Origin: Dipylidium caninum
Lineage: Eukaryota; Platyhelminthes; Cestoda; Cyclophyllidea; Dipylidiidae
DNA length: 64,000 nt
Assembly (NCBI GenBank): GCA_017562135.1
Contig: QEYB01001046.1
Coordinates: 4,774,001-4,838,000 of the forward strand
Reading direction: 5' to 3'
Under the pieces are notes generated by a model. It saw only the letters and a program-made list of their open reading frames with translations. It had not been told where the DNA came from and ran no database searches. The position numbers and the translations under genes are program-made. Position 1 is the stretch's first letter; each line of letters opens with the position of its first letter. Below are positions 1 through 11,898 of this stretch, piece by piece.

Positions 1-260
1 AAGAAGAAGATTCTACGGTCAATTTAATCTTGCAAAAGGGGTGGATTTGCCCCAATCGATATTAACTTATCACTTGTGACACCTTTATGAACTAGAGTTT
101 CTCACCGGTCCATTTGCCTTTAAATTACATTACCGTTTTAACAAGCATTTCGTCACTACTTTTCCACTCGGCTACCGGAAATCGGGGGGTGATTTTGATC
201 TTGATTCTAGCCACAAGGTCAACCAAAACAAAGATTGGTGATGTGCTACGTGTCTTCGAA

Positions 261-3255
261 ATGAAGTCGATTTTGTTATTTGCTGCTATCCTTTCCGTGG
301 CGTTCCTATGTGTGGTTGCGAACATTGACTTGCCTGTTTACAACATTAAAATAAAGAATGAGCCAGTCAAGCTGTCGGAGGTTGCTTAGGTTCCTTTCAA
401 TGCTTTATTTTTATAGATCACGGGGCCCTATTTCCATGTTGTATCTGCTAAAGGTCAACGATTCAGCTGTATTGTACCAAATACTACAAAGCAGCAAGAA
501 TACTCCGATTTAGTCCCTAAAAATACTTCAGACCATATTCGTAATATTTTTGCTACGTGGGACGCATCTAATTGCCTTGAATGGGTACATCATCTCATTT
601 TTCTGCTATTTTGACAGTTAGGTGGATGGTGGACTTATAAATTATGCGTAGGAAAAGAGGTGCTTCAATATCACGAAGATCAGGATACTATTTTGACTTC
701 TTCTTCTTTGGGGTTATTCTCAAAAGAGTTTGATTGGACCTTTGCCGATAAAACCGTACGTGTTGCAATGTTGTGTCATCTTGTAGGACCTGCAAGTTCG
801 TAATAAATATCACAGTCAGTTTTATGACCGAGGAACCGTCTGTGATGTTACAGGGAAGCCTCGAAGCACTGAAGTGCGATTTATATGCAATTATTACACT
901 CCGACTCCTACAATCATTGAAGTGTCGGAGATATCCACATGCAGTTACTTGATACGTGTTAGCACCGCCGACTTATGTGTTATTCCTCCCTTAATTCCAA
1001 GACAAGAGATGAGACCAGGTGATATCGTTTGTTCTCCCTCCATGTCGGATGAATCCTACCTCAAATTCGTCGAAGGTAAACTCTTTCTTGGGTCATAATT
1101 TTTAGTTCAAAATCGGGAGCTTATCAGACGCAAGAAGATGGAAGAGGAACGATCTTTTCAAGATATACTGCCATTCCTGCGTGCTCGCCGCCGGGCTCTT
1201 CGGGAAAGCGTGTTATTTGCGCATAGGACATATCGGGTACGTTAAGGTCACAATAAATCATGGCAACATTTCATGTATAACATACACATTAGCTTGAATT
1301 CTTAAAATATGTGGATGTCTTAAATAGGGCTTATAAGCCAATCCAGTATCGGAGTTGTTTTTTTGTCACTTACAAAGTTTGTTAGTACTTCACTGATATA
1401 ACTACAATCATCCCCCTCGTAGAAACGCCTGGAATTGGAGCACTTGCATAGATCTCGAAAAATCCGAAGACAATGCCTCGAGTTCTTGCAAATGATCGAA
1501 AATAATCTGGATCCAGATAGCAGCACCTTGCCCGATGGCGATCTTCCTCGTTCGAAATTCGTTGCCTTAAATTTTGATGAATGGCATCCTGGTTTGATAT
1601 TGAGTTATTTAATCTTTCGGGTTCTAGACTCCTTGCTTCAGCTGTTTAAAAGTATTTTTAACTTCAGGGTACCATTCGCTAATCCGAGAAATGGACAATT
1701 CGAGCTAGGTTACTCATATTTCCCTCTATATTACATGGTTTTGTTTATCGTTTAAACGGTTTTTTACTCCTCTGACCCGTCATGCCGTAAAGATCTTTAC
1801 AAATCTAAATGAGATAAGCCCAAGAATTTGGGACATTGTTGGCTAATGTAATTATGTTTTCTCATTGCGGTCATTCGTCAATATTTTTGCTTTCAGATAC
1901 AATTTCTCAAAACAAATTGGGAGCTCATAACCAGACACTTGAAATTGCGTACCTTTTGTTACATGTAGGTTTCGAAATTACTGTCATTAGAAACTCCGAA
2001 CGTCGTGATTAATTTCATCGAACACCCTAGCGTATGCGAACCTCCTTTGAGAATTCTCTTGGAGTGGGACAACGGCCCAAGACGATGAAGATATTGCATG
2101 GCTTTTTGGACATCCTCTATAACCTTGGACGGATAACATGTATGATATAAATTTCTTTTTTGGCTCCTAATTTGACTTTCATTTTGCCTTTGCTTTTGTC
2201 AGCCACCAGGAGTCTCGTTGAGGTCCGCTTAGCCATAGCAAATTACCGTCCCCGAAGATTGAGTCGATCAGTTTCCGAACATCCCGATTTTATCGGCTAT
2301 TATCAATCCCCTCAGTTGGCTGTTGAAAGATCAGTGTTTAATGCCCTTAATTCCACTATTTTACTATCAAGTGAGTCATCGACCTTATTATCTGTCCGCT
2401 GTGAGGTTCCTTGACTAATCTCATCTCTAAAATCGTTAATATAATGCTTTTACAATAGTTGGCCTGTTATCTAGTCGTTTTTGGGTGTTTAGGAAATGCC
2501 ATCAATCTAATCTATCTCCAAATGCGTATCTCGAGGTTATTGGGTTCAGAATACTTAAACAAATTTCCAGAAGTTTTTTCCGATGAACTCGCGTCGCCCA
2601 GTGTGGATCTTCAAGGCATTAATGCTGCGGCATCCACAAAAGCTGTTAATCTCTTCCAAGAAGCCTTAGGTTCGCCGAAACTTCAATCTATTCTGAAATT
2701 TCTCACTGCTAAGACAAAGCAGGCAGTGGTTTTCAAACTCGGCGTAAGAGATTCTGATGATGACGACGTGGCGTTAATCATATCTGTGAGTTATCGCAAT
2801 GTGTGGTTCTTTGATATCTGAGTTTTACCCGGTTTCTTTATTTCAACTCTTTTATTTGTGTTTCTTGAAGTGACCGGTTAAATTTATGTCGGCAACCTGA
2901 AACATGGGAATGAAGCTTATTGCGAGTTCGAAATAACTGCATTTTAGTGTATTCAGATATTAAAAACGCAAAAATTGCACCTTATGTCTCTTTATAGCCA
3001 GTCGGTTTATTTATTTGAGTGCTTCAGATGCTCATATAATGTTCTTATCTAATATACTCTCTCCATAGTAGCTTTTGTACCTGAATTGGTTTTGATTTGC
3101 ACAAATATCTTTCAATACAGTTCGGAGATGAAAAGGAAACAAATGCAGATCACGAAGAAAATGTGAAGAATTACGGTATGAAGATAAATCTCGACTAGTT
3201 GCTGTTATTAACAACTTCTTTGCTAGTATTTTGTTATACGCAATTGGTTCAATGA
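261..3255 (+). CDS. OS9: OS-9-like ER lectin (MRH domain), multi-exon
   Basis: Likely OS-9/Yos9-type lectin that reads trimmed N-glycans on misfolded proteins in the ER lumen and passes them to the Hrd1 degradation machinery. Exons traced: 261-380, 417-584, 618-755, 787-1075, 1106-1236, 1423-1591, 1628 to about 1708, then 2203-2370, 2493-2785, 3121-3175 and possibly a short last exon 3227-3255. The start at 261 gives a hydrophobic signal peptide (MKSILLFAAILSVAFLCVVA). The MRH domain is clear: GGWWTY, LQYH, KYHSQFY, the GKPRSTEVRF arginine and the CSYLIRV tyrosine match the sugar-binding Q, R and Y of OS-9, and paired cysteines are kept. After it come a basic helical stretch (positions 1106-1500) and an acidic DSDDDD region near 2750. 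Introns of 30-36 bases separate the first exons. Positions 1709-2202 could not be resolved (at least one exon starts at 1897) and the 3' end is uncertain. The family call is firm; the exact C-terminus is not. Confidence -1.
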
Positions 3256-5920
3256 ATTTTTAAAGGGCTCTTCTTCATTGAGCCCTCTTAATCTTTCGGT
3301 GTATTTCTTGTTTCGGCCATTTGCCTTAGATGTCCTTCGTTACGTGATGGGAAAGAAGGGCATATAATAGTTATTAAAATGTTGTGATAATTGAACTCAT
3401 TCAAAGAAACTACTCAGGTATCTGACAATCATTTTTTTTTCATGAATACAAAGTTGGAGATTCAAGTTTCCTTTTTATTAGCAGTTGTAAGCCGAACGCA
3501 GAACCCGATGTTTGATTTAATTGTCTCCGAAAGAACTGTCTTCTTGCCTTGGAGGATATGGGAGGCAAGGGTTTTATTATACGGACCCTCGGAGCGCTTT
3601 TTTATTAAATCTAAGTTCGAGCTTCTGAAATTTCTAATTTGGCTTCCGGGTTTGATGTCATGTTAAGAAATACCTAAAAAGGATGGGTGTGCTCTGCTCA
3701 CCGTGGTTGCCCATAGAATTTGATTCCTTCGTAGTTCTTATTTCATGCGGAGTTGAGTAATTCGTTGTGGAGCTGTTTTCCTCCACTTGAATTTTCGCAT
3801 AGGAGGTGTCCTAGTGTGGCAGCTTTGCTGGAAAATTTGAGTAGGAATGAATTTGTGGGCGGCATATTCGCAGTACATCTATTTGATCCGAACTTTGTCC
3901 TCGAGGATGCCTTGGCCCGCCTTTCCGCGTGCTCAAATTGTTTCCATGTCCGTTCAAAGTTCACTGCTAGACTACTTCTTCAGATTTCTATTTGAGGTGC
4001 CGGTGCACCGATGCGTAGGGGTAGAGTCATGAACCTCGTACCTAGTTTACTTGTTTTTCATTCTGATTGATCAGAAAATGCTTTATCTTAGATCGTTTCA
4101 TCGAAACGTCATTTTGAGCTGAAAAGAAATGCACTGGTTTTGTTCCATTCAGTCTTTAAGACAGGTTTTCCTAAAAAAAGCTTTAATGCCCTGAAAATTA
4201 GTGTGAGGGGGTTCACACAAGGGCCGACATCATGAGTATTGGTTTTTCCACGGCAGATGTGGCTCATTTTAATGTATTTGTGGTCCGGGAGATGGGGTCG
4301 TTGGTTTTATGTCCGCCTACCCGGTGGTCTTCAGTCGCTGCGTGTACTGACTTCTTCCTTAAGGCAAATTGTTGCTCCTCGCAAGTTGACAACGCCTCGG
4401 AGTTTGGGCACCCATGAAGACAAGGAAATTGATAATCATCGCTATTATTTGTTATATTTTGCTTTGTCAGAAGAGAATGACCTGTCACCAAGTTTAATGC
4501 TTCTCTGCGTCTCGTTGTCATAGGCGAAGAATGTTTCACACTCGGAAGCGACAGTATGAGACTTCAACCCAATTGCGCATGCAATTTCCCATACGGGAGC
4601 ATACTTTGCGAAATAGCTTCCAAAGCGAATAAGTTGGGAACAGTTTTCGCGTTTTGTTCTGGTTTTACTTCTAATTTTTGCGCCACTTACTCCCGAAGTA
4701 CTGCTTCCGGTTTACTTCCTCTCTTCTTTCTGCATGAAATCCGTTTTTCAGCAAATGAACTTGCTAAATATTAAACGCTTTTACGTCGGAATGCTTTATT
4801 TCGCTTAACGGTTCAATTTATGTGGTTTTTCGCTTTCTCACCCACTTTTGAGGGGCCTTCAGGCGGGGTGGTGGGTGGGAGGAGAGAAGATGAGTTCTGC
4901 TAACTTATTGGGAGAATTGGATAGAAAGACACTCGTCCGGTCTGCCGTATTGGTCACTGCCGCTAACTGAGCAGAAATTGTCGGACAGTGGAATCTTTTT
5001 TAGTTTGCTGCGTTCCACGCCCCATCTCCCGCTACGGCGACATCCGCTCAACAGTTACGGCTTGCTGGAGAGTGAGGGGAAGTGCGGATATGTCGAGTGG
5101 TACAGTGTCTTCAACGCGATGCGGCGTGTGAAATGGCCCTCGCATGCTAACCCGCTTCTCCAAGGGACCATGTCTTCCTGCATCAGGTGGGATGAATGGT
5201 CTGTTGTCTCTGTTCCATCAAAGTATAATGGGAAAAGAGCTGACGGACAGCTGCTAATTTCCGGCTTTAGTTTTTACTATAAAGAAGTTTTTTTCCCATG
5301 GTCCGGTGTTTTTGTTCACACCGTAGGGGGCGGTTTACTGTTGAGGCGCGGGATTCGTTCCGATGATCCAATTAAATTATCTGATGGCGGTTGAAAGCGC
5401 TGCGATCCGGCAGCTCTTGGTAGTGAATCTCCTCCATGCTGATGGATTTGGGAAGCCGCTCCTGATGCGTTTGCCCTCGCATCTGTCTGTCCTGCCATCT
5501 CGACGCAAGCCCTTTGAGTCTGGGTAGTAGCGATTTTTGAAGTGCCACGGTGGTCGCTCTCTGCTTCCGAGGTGTGCAGTAACTCCCCCCAACTTTCATG
5601 CCTCCGTCCGAGAGGCTGCTTTTTAAATGTGGCCATTACCAACCCCAGGGCGCTCGGTGGCGTCACTAGCCAGGAGACGGCCGTTTTACGGTGGTTTGTT
5701 CCTCAGTTGAGGAATAGGAAAACAACTCTCTCTAAGGGAAAGCACCTCTGTCGAAAACCTCTGTTCCGTTTTTTCAGTAATTTAAACATCCTTCACAAGC
5801 ATAGACCGCACCCAAATGCACCCGAAGATCAAAATACTTTTGTTTTATCAAAAAGTTAATCACGTCCATGTTAAATAAACTTTGAATGAATATAATAAGC
5901 TCAAGTCCAAAGAGCGTGAA
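3256..5920. other. Intergenic, no confident gene
   Basis: Between the OS-9 gene and the calaxin-like gene. Several short open frames exist (for example 3391-3666, 3753-3995 and 4978-5394 on +), but none shows a recognisable domain, splice-compatible neighbours or a codon pattern like the flanking genes. Part of 3256-4030 may be the 3' UTR or an unrecognised last exon of the OS-9 gene. The 138-codon frame at 4978-5394 does not begin with a clear ATG context and matches nothing I know. Confidence -1.
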
Positions 5921-6543
5921 TTATTTGGACTCGTGAATGCGCCGACTGGTCTGTTTGATTAGAGACTCCAGGGCCAGCACGGACTTGCTCGTGGGCAAAC
6001 ACTCCCCCAGCACTTCTATCAGGAGCGGTTCCGAAATCACTGAGACCACAAAATCCTTCCTGCTTATCATCCCGTCTTTGTCCTTATCGAAAAGGGCGAT
6101 GACCATGTCAACCATGTCAGATTTCAACTCCTCCGCGTCCTCTTCCGCCAAATTTGCTGTGAGAACGTCACGCAGGAAGAACTGGACATCCTCTTTCGTA
6201 AGGTAGCCGCGCTGATGGTGGTCGTAGACGGTGAAGGCGAAGTTTGTCACTTGCATGAAGGAGCCGCGTAGGAATATGTTCAACGCGTGGATCCAATCGT
6301 CGCGGGAGAGTGCAGCATTCGTCGAAAAGTGGGTCAACGTCCGAAATATCCGTTCCATCATGGCTTCATTTGTAAAGTCGAAGAAATTGAAGAGAATGTC
6401 ATTAAACATGTTCGGTTGATGGGGGAGCAATATTTCACGACAATTTTGTCGAACATGTGCAACAGGCCTTCGATCTCAATCCGCGTAAAGTTTGTCTTTT
6501 TCTCCAGTTCGATGGCTTTATGGTAAAATCGCGTCTTAACCAT
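5921..6543 (-). CDS. EFCAB1: Calaxin/EFCAB1-like EF-hand protein, intronless, with a 1-base frameshift
   Basis: Calaxin-family calcium-binding protein, known elsewhere as a regulator tied to outer-arm dynein in cilia and flagella. The ATG at 6543-6541 starts MVKTRFYHKA, which aligns with the N-terminus of animal EFCAB1. The frame runs to about 6426 and continues, one base shifted, from about 6425 to a TAA at 5921-5923. Family landmarks are WIHALNIFLRGS, the EF-hand FDKDKDGMISRKDF and LLIEVLGECLP. Counting one extra base the product is 207 residues; vertebrate calaxin is 211. The switch falls at a run of five G (6421-6425 on +); one more G would join both frames, so a sequencing error, an allele or a young pseudogene are all possible. 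Of the three EF-hands only the last keeps a good loop: the first has lost its acidic residues and the second has H, R and D at positions 3, 5 and 12. No intron interrupts it, unlike every other gene here, which raises the possibility of a retrocopy. Confidence -1.
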
Positions 6544-6606
6544 GGATACACCCATGCTCCCCTCTAAGTCGCTATTCTGACGGCGTCTGTGTCCAAGGCG
6601 CGACAT

Positions 6607-9600
6607 CGCGAGGCCCGGCGCAACCGAACGCTTCCGACTGCGTTTGTAATTGCGTCGCGGATCGATCGACGACGGACGAGTTCTGCCGCGGCCGCGCGGC
6701 GTGGATGATGGCGAAGACTCGCGCCGCGTCTGCCGCCGCCGGCGGGAGTGGCCCCTTCGCAGGCGCGATTTCGGTTCGGTGCCACAACGTCACTGGTGGA
6801 TACCAGTTCGGCAGTGGAGTTTCGCCATGATGCAGTTTCGAAGTCGCCTGCATAATGCCGTAGTTGAGTTTTTTGTGGCGACAGACAGTTCCCCTCTGGA
6901 AACGATGTGGGGGGAGGGGGAGGTGACGGTCTGTAGCGGTGCAAGAGTGTAGCCTAATATTCCCGAAGGATGCACACAAGGCTTGGATACACACAAGGCT
7001 TGGATACCTTTTCTCGTAAGTCCGGCACCACAGACGGTGGGGGCATCTCTCGTCGAGAACCGAGTTAAGATTGGTGGAGTTCACAAAGTTACGCTCATGA
7101 CAGTCGTGGCTCACGAGAGGTGATTTTCCCGGGTAAATGCAAATGAAAGAGTCCTTTTGAGCGAAATGTTTGAACGTGTACGGTAGCAGCGGCGTCTTGC
7201 TATGAAAGAAGGAAGCCCACCCACGCCAAAAATACGTCGGCTCATCAATAGTGGCAGCTCCAAGTTCTTCAGGAAAAATCGCACTTCAGGGCGTGCGTGG
7301 GGTAAAATATGCCGGATGACTGCGGAAAGGAAACGCCAGCAAATACTTGGAATGGTTGAAAAAAACCTCCGGGGTCTCCCAAGCAGGAGCCAACTTCGGG
7401 AGCAACGTGCGTGCCAAACGGAGTTGATTGAACACGAACAGGAACAAATCATCCACCAAGTGATGGCCAAATCGAGAGGACGAGGCGAATACTGGTTGTC
7501 CTGTTTAAGACTTTCGTCAGACATCTTCAGTCTGTTTCCCACCGGACGCAAGGCAGTTTCACGGAGGCCTCTTTGGTGCGTATTATTGCTGAAGAAAGTG
7601 TGTAGAAGTCGCAATCTCGCACGTGGGCGCTCACGGCTAGCGCCCACAGGGCATCAGGGCAGCCTCGCCATGGAAAAGGTCTAGCGCCCGTTCAGCTACT
7701 CACCCCAGACCCCGCTGTCCTCGGAGCAAAGCGCGTTTTCGTGCAGCCTGGTCCCGAATGCCTTGTCCGGGTGTTGACCTATCGCCGGCCAGCACAACGC
7801 GGCGCCCCTGCGAATGGATGGTGCCTGCGACGCGGTACGAGGCGGAGAGCGACCCCCTTCCCCGAAAACTGGGTCTCGCGCGGCGTTAGACGGGGTATGC
7901 GGAGGTCTGCTGTTGGAACAGCGGGGGGGGAGCGGTTTTCGCATGATTGATTGTCTGTCGAGAAACAAAGATCGACGAGGGCGACCAATGAGATGACGAC
8001 CTTGAGGGGGATATAAGACCAATGTGGTCCGGTGGTGATTGAAAAAGAGCTCCCATCTCGTCTACCACTTGTGCTTGTTGTTGGCAAACCAGCAAATCAC
8101 GCGCCGGCAGGGTAGTTCATATGGCCAAAAGAAAAGTGAGGGACATCCAATCTCCTGACCGTCGTCGTCGGGGCTACGGAGTTGTGTTTTCCAAACCTTG
8201 TTGGCCCCACCTGCCCCCGCTATGTGACAATTCCTAGCCCATGGCGAAGAGGACCATGAAGTGAGGTCAGGTGGCGGAGGCGTCATCCCTGGGGGGGTGT
8301 TTTCTCTTGCTGTCGGGACGGTAGCGATTTTAACTTGTCTGACTGCTCTATGGAGGCATTTCACCTCTCACCCACGGAGACAAGGTCACTTCGGTTCGCT
8401 TTCAATTCACACTTCTTGATGCCGGGCGTGGGGATTGACCTGCCTCACGAGTCTATGCGAAATGCCTTTGTAGTGCAGTCTGTAGATGCCCAAAGACCCG
8501 CCTTCTTGATTCCAATTTTGTTTTGCCAGGTCAGTAATGAATTCCAGGGTGCAAGCAGACAATATTCTCCTCCCTCACCGAATTCCATCATCTTTTTATC
8601 CCCAACTAGCAGTCTCTGGGGGCAGGCGGATGCTGCTGTTCGAAATGGCCCAAGGACAGGCTGCACGCCTCTTATTTTTGACTACTGTTGCTCGACGTTG
8701 CCTTATCAGTAATGCCGTTTCTTTGTAACCACGTTATTTTCCTTTTGTGCCACAATTAGCAAAACTCGCATCCCCTCTTTCCCCCTCACACGTTTTTACC
8801 TCTCCGCTCTCTCACGTCCATTCTCCCCCGCCCACCGCCGACCTCGCCAAGCGCGGCGTCGTGGCAAGGGTCGTTCAGTTCCCTTCCGCCTGAGGAATAA
8901 TCCCGCCCTACTGTCGGGATGGGACGCAAAACAGCAGACCAGGTTGGGAAAATTTTAAAGCTCAGGGAACTTCTTTGTGAACAAGGGATTCCAAACACTC
9001 TTGGAGGCCTCGCTGATCCTGGTCCGATCGCCATCTGCCCACCCGTCCTTTGCTGCACAGAGTGGCTCGGATCCGAACGCCTGGCGGTCCCCGGCTCAAC
9101 CGCGACACGAAGACAAGACGAGACGGAACAGATTTCTTGGTGGAGCCGTTCCCCCTCTGCCGAGTTCCAGAAACCCTTCGCCCGACAGTATTTTCGGTGA
9201 TTGCCAAAGTTGCCGAAATATGAAATTGTACGCCGGTAGTTTGCCTTTCTTCTATGAGGTATCTCCGTCTTTCCCTCGTCATGACTAGAAGGAGTGTTTG
9301 CTCCTTAATACCAAAAGAATTCCAATCGCCTTTTGATACGAATTGGCCACTTACGCTAATATTGAGGATCTGTTTTGGTCATTTGGGGAATTTCCGCGTT
9401 GTTACAGTGCGTGTCACATGCCCACGAGCCCAGCGGGTCGTGGGCCGCGGACACCTCAGCGACGCGCGCCCACTCCGCGTCGGCACCGCGTCGCGCCCCC
9501 TGCCCGTGCGCCGCTGCGCCTGGCGGTCTTCCGTGCTCCGCGTCTTCTGCATCGCAGTCATCTTCGCAATAAAGACTGTACTCGTGGCTTTAAGTAAATT

Positions 9601-11640
9601 GTAAATAGCCATACAGTATTTGGACTCTTCATCTGCCCTGTGCGTGAGGTGAGCCATCGCATCATGGCCGAAATTGCGGGCGGCGCGGCGGACCCGGTAG
9701 GGCGCTGATGCCGTGGTCCGAAGCGTTTGTGCTGTGCGTTATAGCCCCAACCCGAAGCCTTCTTGCGCCAGTGGCCCTTGACCTCGAACAGCGGATTAAT
9801 AGCCAGGCTCTCGAAGCCTCCGCCGAACGACAGAATTAGCTTTTGGGTCCGCCAACCCGACGAAACAAGGTCAGTTGATTAGGCTGAAGAGGACTTTATT
9901 AGAGCGGCTTATTTAAATACCAAACGGCGAAACATGAGGGGCGATCCAAAGCGAGGTGTTCCGAGAACCGACTACCGGGTGCTGGGGAATGGCCGAGTCT
10001 GCGCTGCCCACGCCCGCGCAGCGCATACCCCCGGGCGCCTTCTGCGCCCGCGCCGGGCTTGTTGCGGACTGCCATTGGGGAGGGGGGGGGGGGAGGGGGG
10101 ATCCGGTCATCCGCCCATCGACATTCGACCAACTCGTCTGCCGGGGTTCGGCACGTTGTCGGACCCAACAGCCCCCGACCCAGGCAGTCAGCACCAACGT
10201 CCTGCACAAACTTTTCAAGAATTATGTCACATTAACTTGAGCAGTCTGCTGAGGATTTTGGTTGGGATCAGAGAAACAGGTTGGCCAACCCATTGTGCTT
10301 AGAGAATAAACCAGAGTTCTGCAGGTGAACTTGCCCCAGTCCGAGCGAGTAGTCGGCCAGTGAGTTACGCTATCTGCCTCAGTAAATACTCTTACAAAAT
10401 AATACAGTAACAGCTCCGTCTCCAACGTATTTTTAAGATAAATCCTGCGGATTCGAAGAGCAACTAAAAAATGCCTCATATTGTCTCTTTCGGCTTTATT
10501 CCTTTGTGTTTTGTCACAAATTCTCTTCGCTCGACGGGATCGTCCATCGTGTCCGGCGTAGCCCCAAAAGCGGTAGGAGTCTTAGATTTCGTGACTGTCG
10601 TATGAAATGCAAGGCGATTTACGGGTTTGTCGAAGCACGTCGCCTATTTTGAAATTGTCTTAGCCGGCCAATAACTCAGACCGCAGCTGCCTGAATGCCT
10701 GATTAAGTGAGAGGGATTAATGGACAACAGGATCTACTTATGATGACCTACCCTGGACTAAAATGAACAGTGAATTGTAGGCGCTAACTTGCTGACTTCG
10801 AAACGGGTTAAGCGTGAACATGCTGAAATCGTGTTAGGTCACTGAGGAATTACAGAGTTTTGTACACACGGCCACTGTGTTAATCGCAATGGCTGTAGCA
10901 CTGTGGGTTTCATCTACGTGGGTGCTTCAAGAAGCTAATATGCGTTCTGCGGCGCCTACCAGGGCCTCGGAGAGCGAAAGAAAGCGAGAAGTGGCGGGGC
11001 GCAGGGCAGAGGGCCCGAGCATGCCCCAGTGCCCGGGCCGCCGCACGACGATGCCGCGCGTTTCAGCCCCATCGTGTGTAGCCCCACATGTGTAGCAATT
11101 TGTAGTGTTCGCAGAATGAAATTTTAACCACGAATGGGACCCTTTTGCAAAATTCTGTACATTTCATTTAGGGAACACGAAAGCTTGTTCGCGGTGTACT
11201 TATCCATGAGGTCAACCAGTATTTACCCGACTGTCTTCAAGGCAATTGGTCTCGTTTAACAGAGTCCGGTAATTTTGGATAAGCAATTCAACTTCGACGG
11301 GTATGCGCATTTCCTTGAGACGCTAACGTCTTTTTTGTAATTGGTGAGAGCAGAAATGGGGTAATATTTTAACCATGAAATGTCAGACCACTGAAATATT
11401 CCGTGCGTATTTTTCACGAAGATCTCCATTTACCTGTCTTAAAGAAAGTGCCTCACTGTTCAATAAAAGGTAAACGAATAAAATTTGACCTATTGAATGC
11501 CGTCAAGTTTACCCTCCTTCCTTTAACTCCCTTGAAGGAGTGAAACGCCTTGATTAATGTGTATGCCACAAAATGGTTGTTATTGTTGTGGTTACGCTAG
11601 TGGTGGAGGAAGTGGTATTTCACTGCGAAGCAGATGCCGA
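6607..11640. other. GC-rich non-coding interval
   Basis: No gene can be supported in about 5 kb. It holds GC-rich, CpG-rich blocks, a long G run near 10081-10102, and open frames on both strands that look fortuitous. One exception is noted under findings: a minus-strand frame between about 7505 and 6572 that is open for about 310 codons but for one TGA near 7291. A 16-base unit is tandemly duplicated at about 6972-7006. Confidence -1.
6972..7006. repeat. 16-base tandem duplication
   Basis: The unit ACACAAGGCTTGGATA occurs twice back to back. It is visible directly and lies in non-coding DNA. Confidence -1.
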
Positions 11641-11725
11641 GCGGAGGAGAGCGGAGGGCAAAATTCGCGTCGGGTAGGTGTGGCCAGCCTGAGGCATGCC
11701 GCTTTGCCTTAGGATGCGGCCCGCT

Positions 11726-11808
11726 GATTGGCTGGAGCGCTCGCCGAGCGCCGGTTGGCTGCCTGCGCTTCACTTCCTATTGATTGGTGGCGCATGGCCA
11801 GCGCCAAT
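11726..11808 (+). promoter_or_regulatory. CCAAT-box cluster ahead of the plus-strand GLUT gene
   Basis: GATTGG at 11726-11731 and 11782-11787 (CCAAT on the minus strand) and CCAAT at 11804-11808 lie within 175 bases of the proposed start codon at 11899, in GC-rich DNA. Such spacing is typical of NF-Y-bound promoters of widely expressed genes. No TATA box is evident. The motifs are seen; their use is inferred. Confidence -1.
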
Positions 11809-11898
11809 GCGCGGGGGCTGCAGGCCGATAAATTGAATCAGCGGCTGCCCGCCCTCACACGTGTCATCTCCACCTCCTCCTCTCGAGTCCCACGAAAG

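Noticed and set aside
3391..3995. Possible further exons of the OS-9 gene
   Set aside because: Frames are open but splice phases do not connect clearly to the exon ending at 3175, and OS-9 C-termini are poorly conserved, so similarity cannot decide.
4978..5394. 138-codon plus-strand frame
   Set aside because: No recognisable domain, poor start, and overlapping open frames on the other strand at 5316-5666; kept only as an intergenic note.
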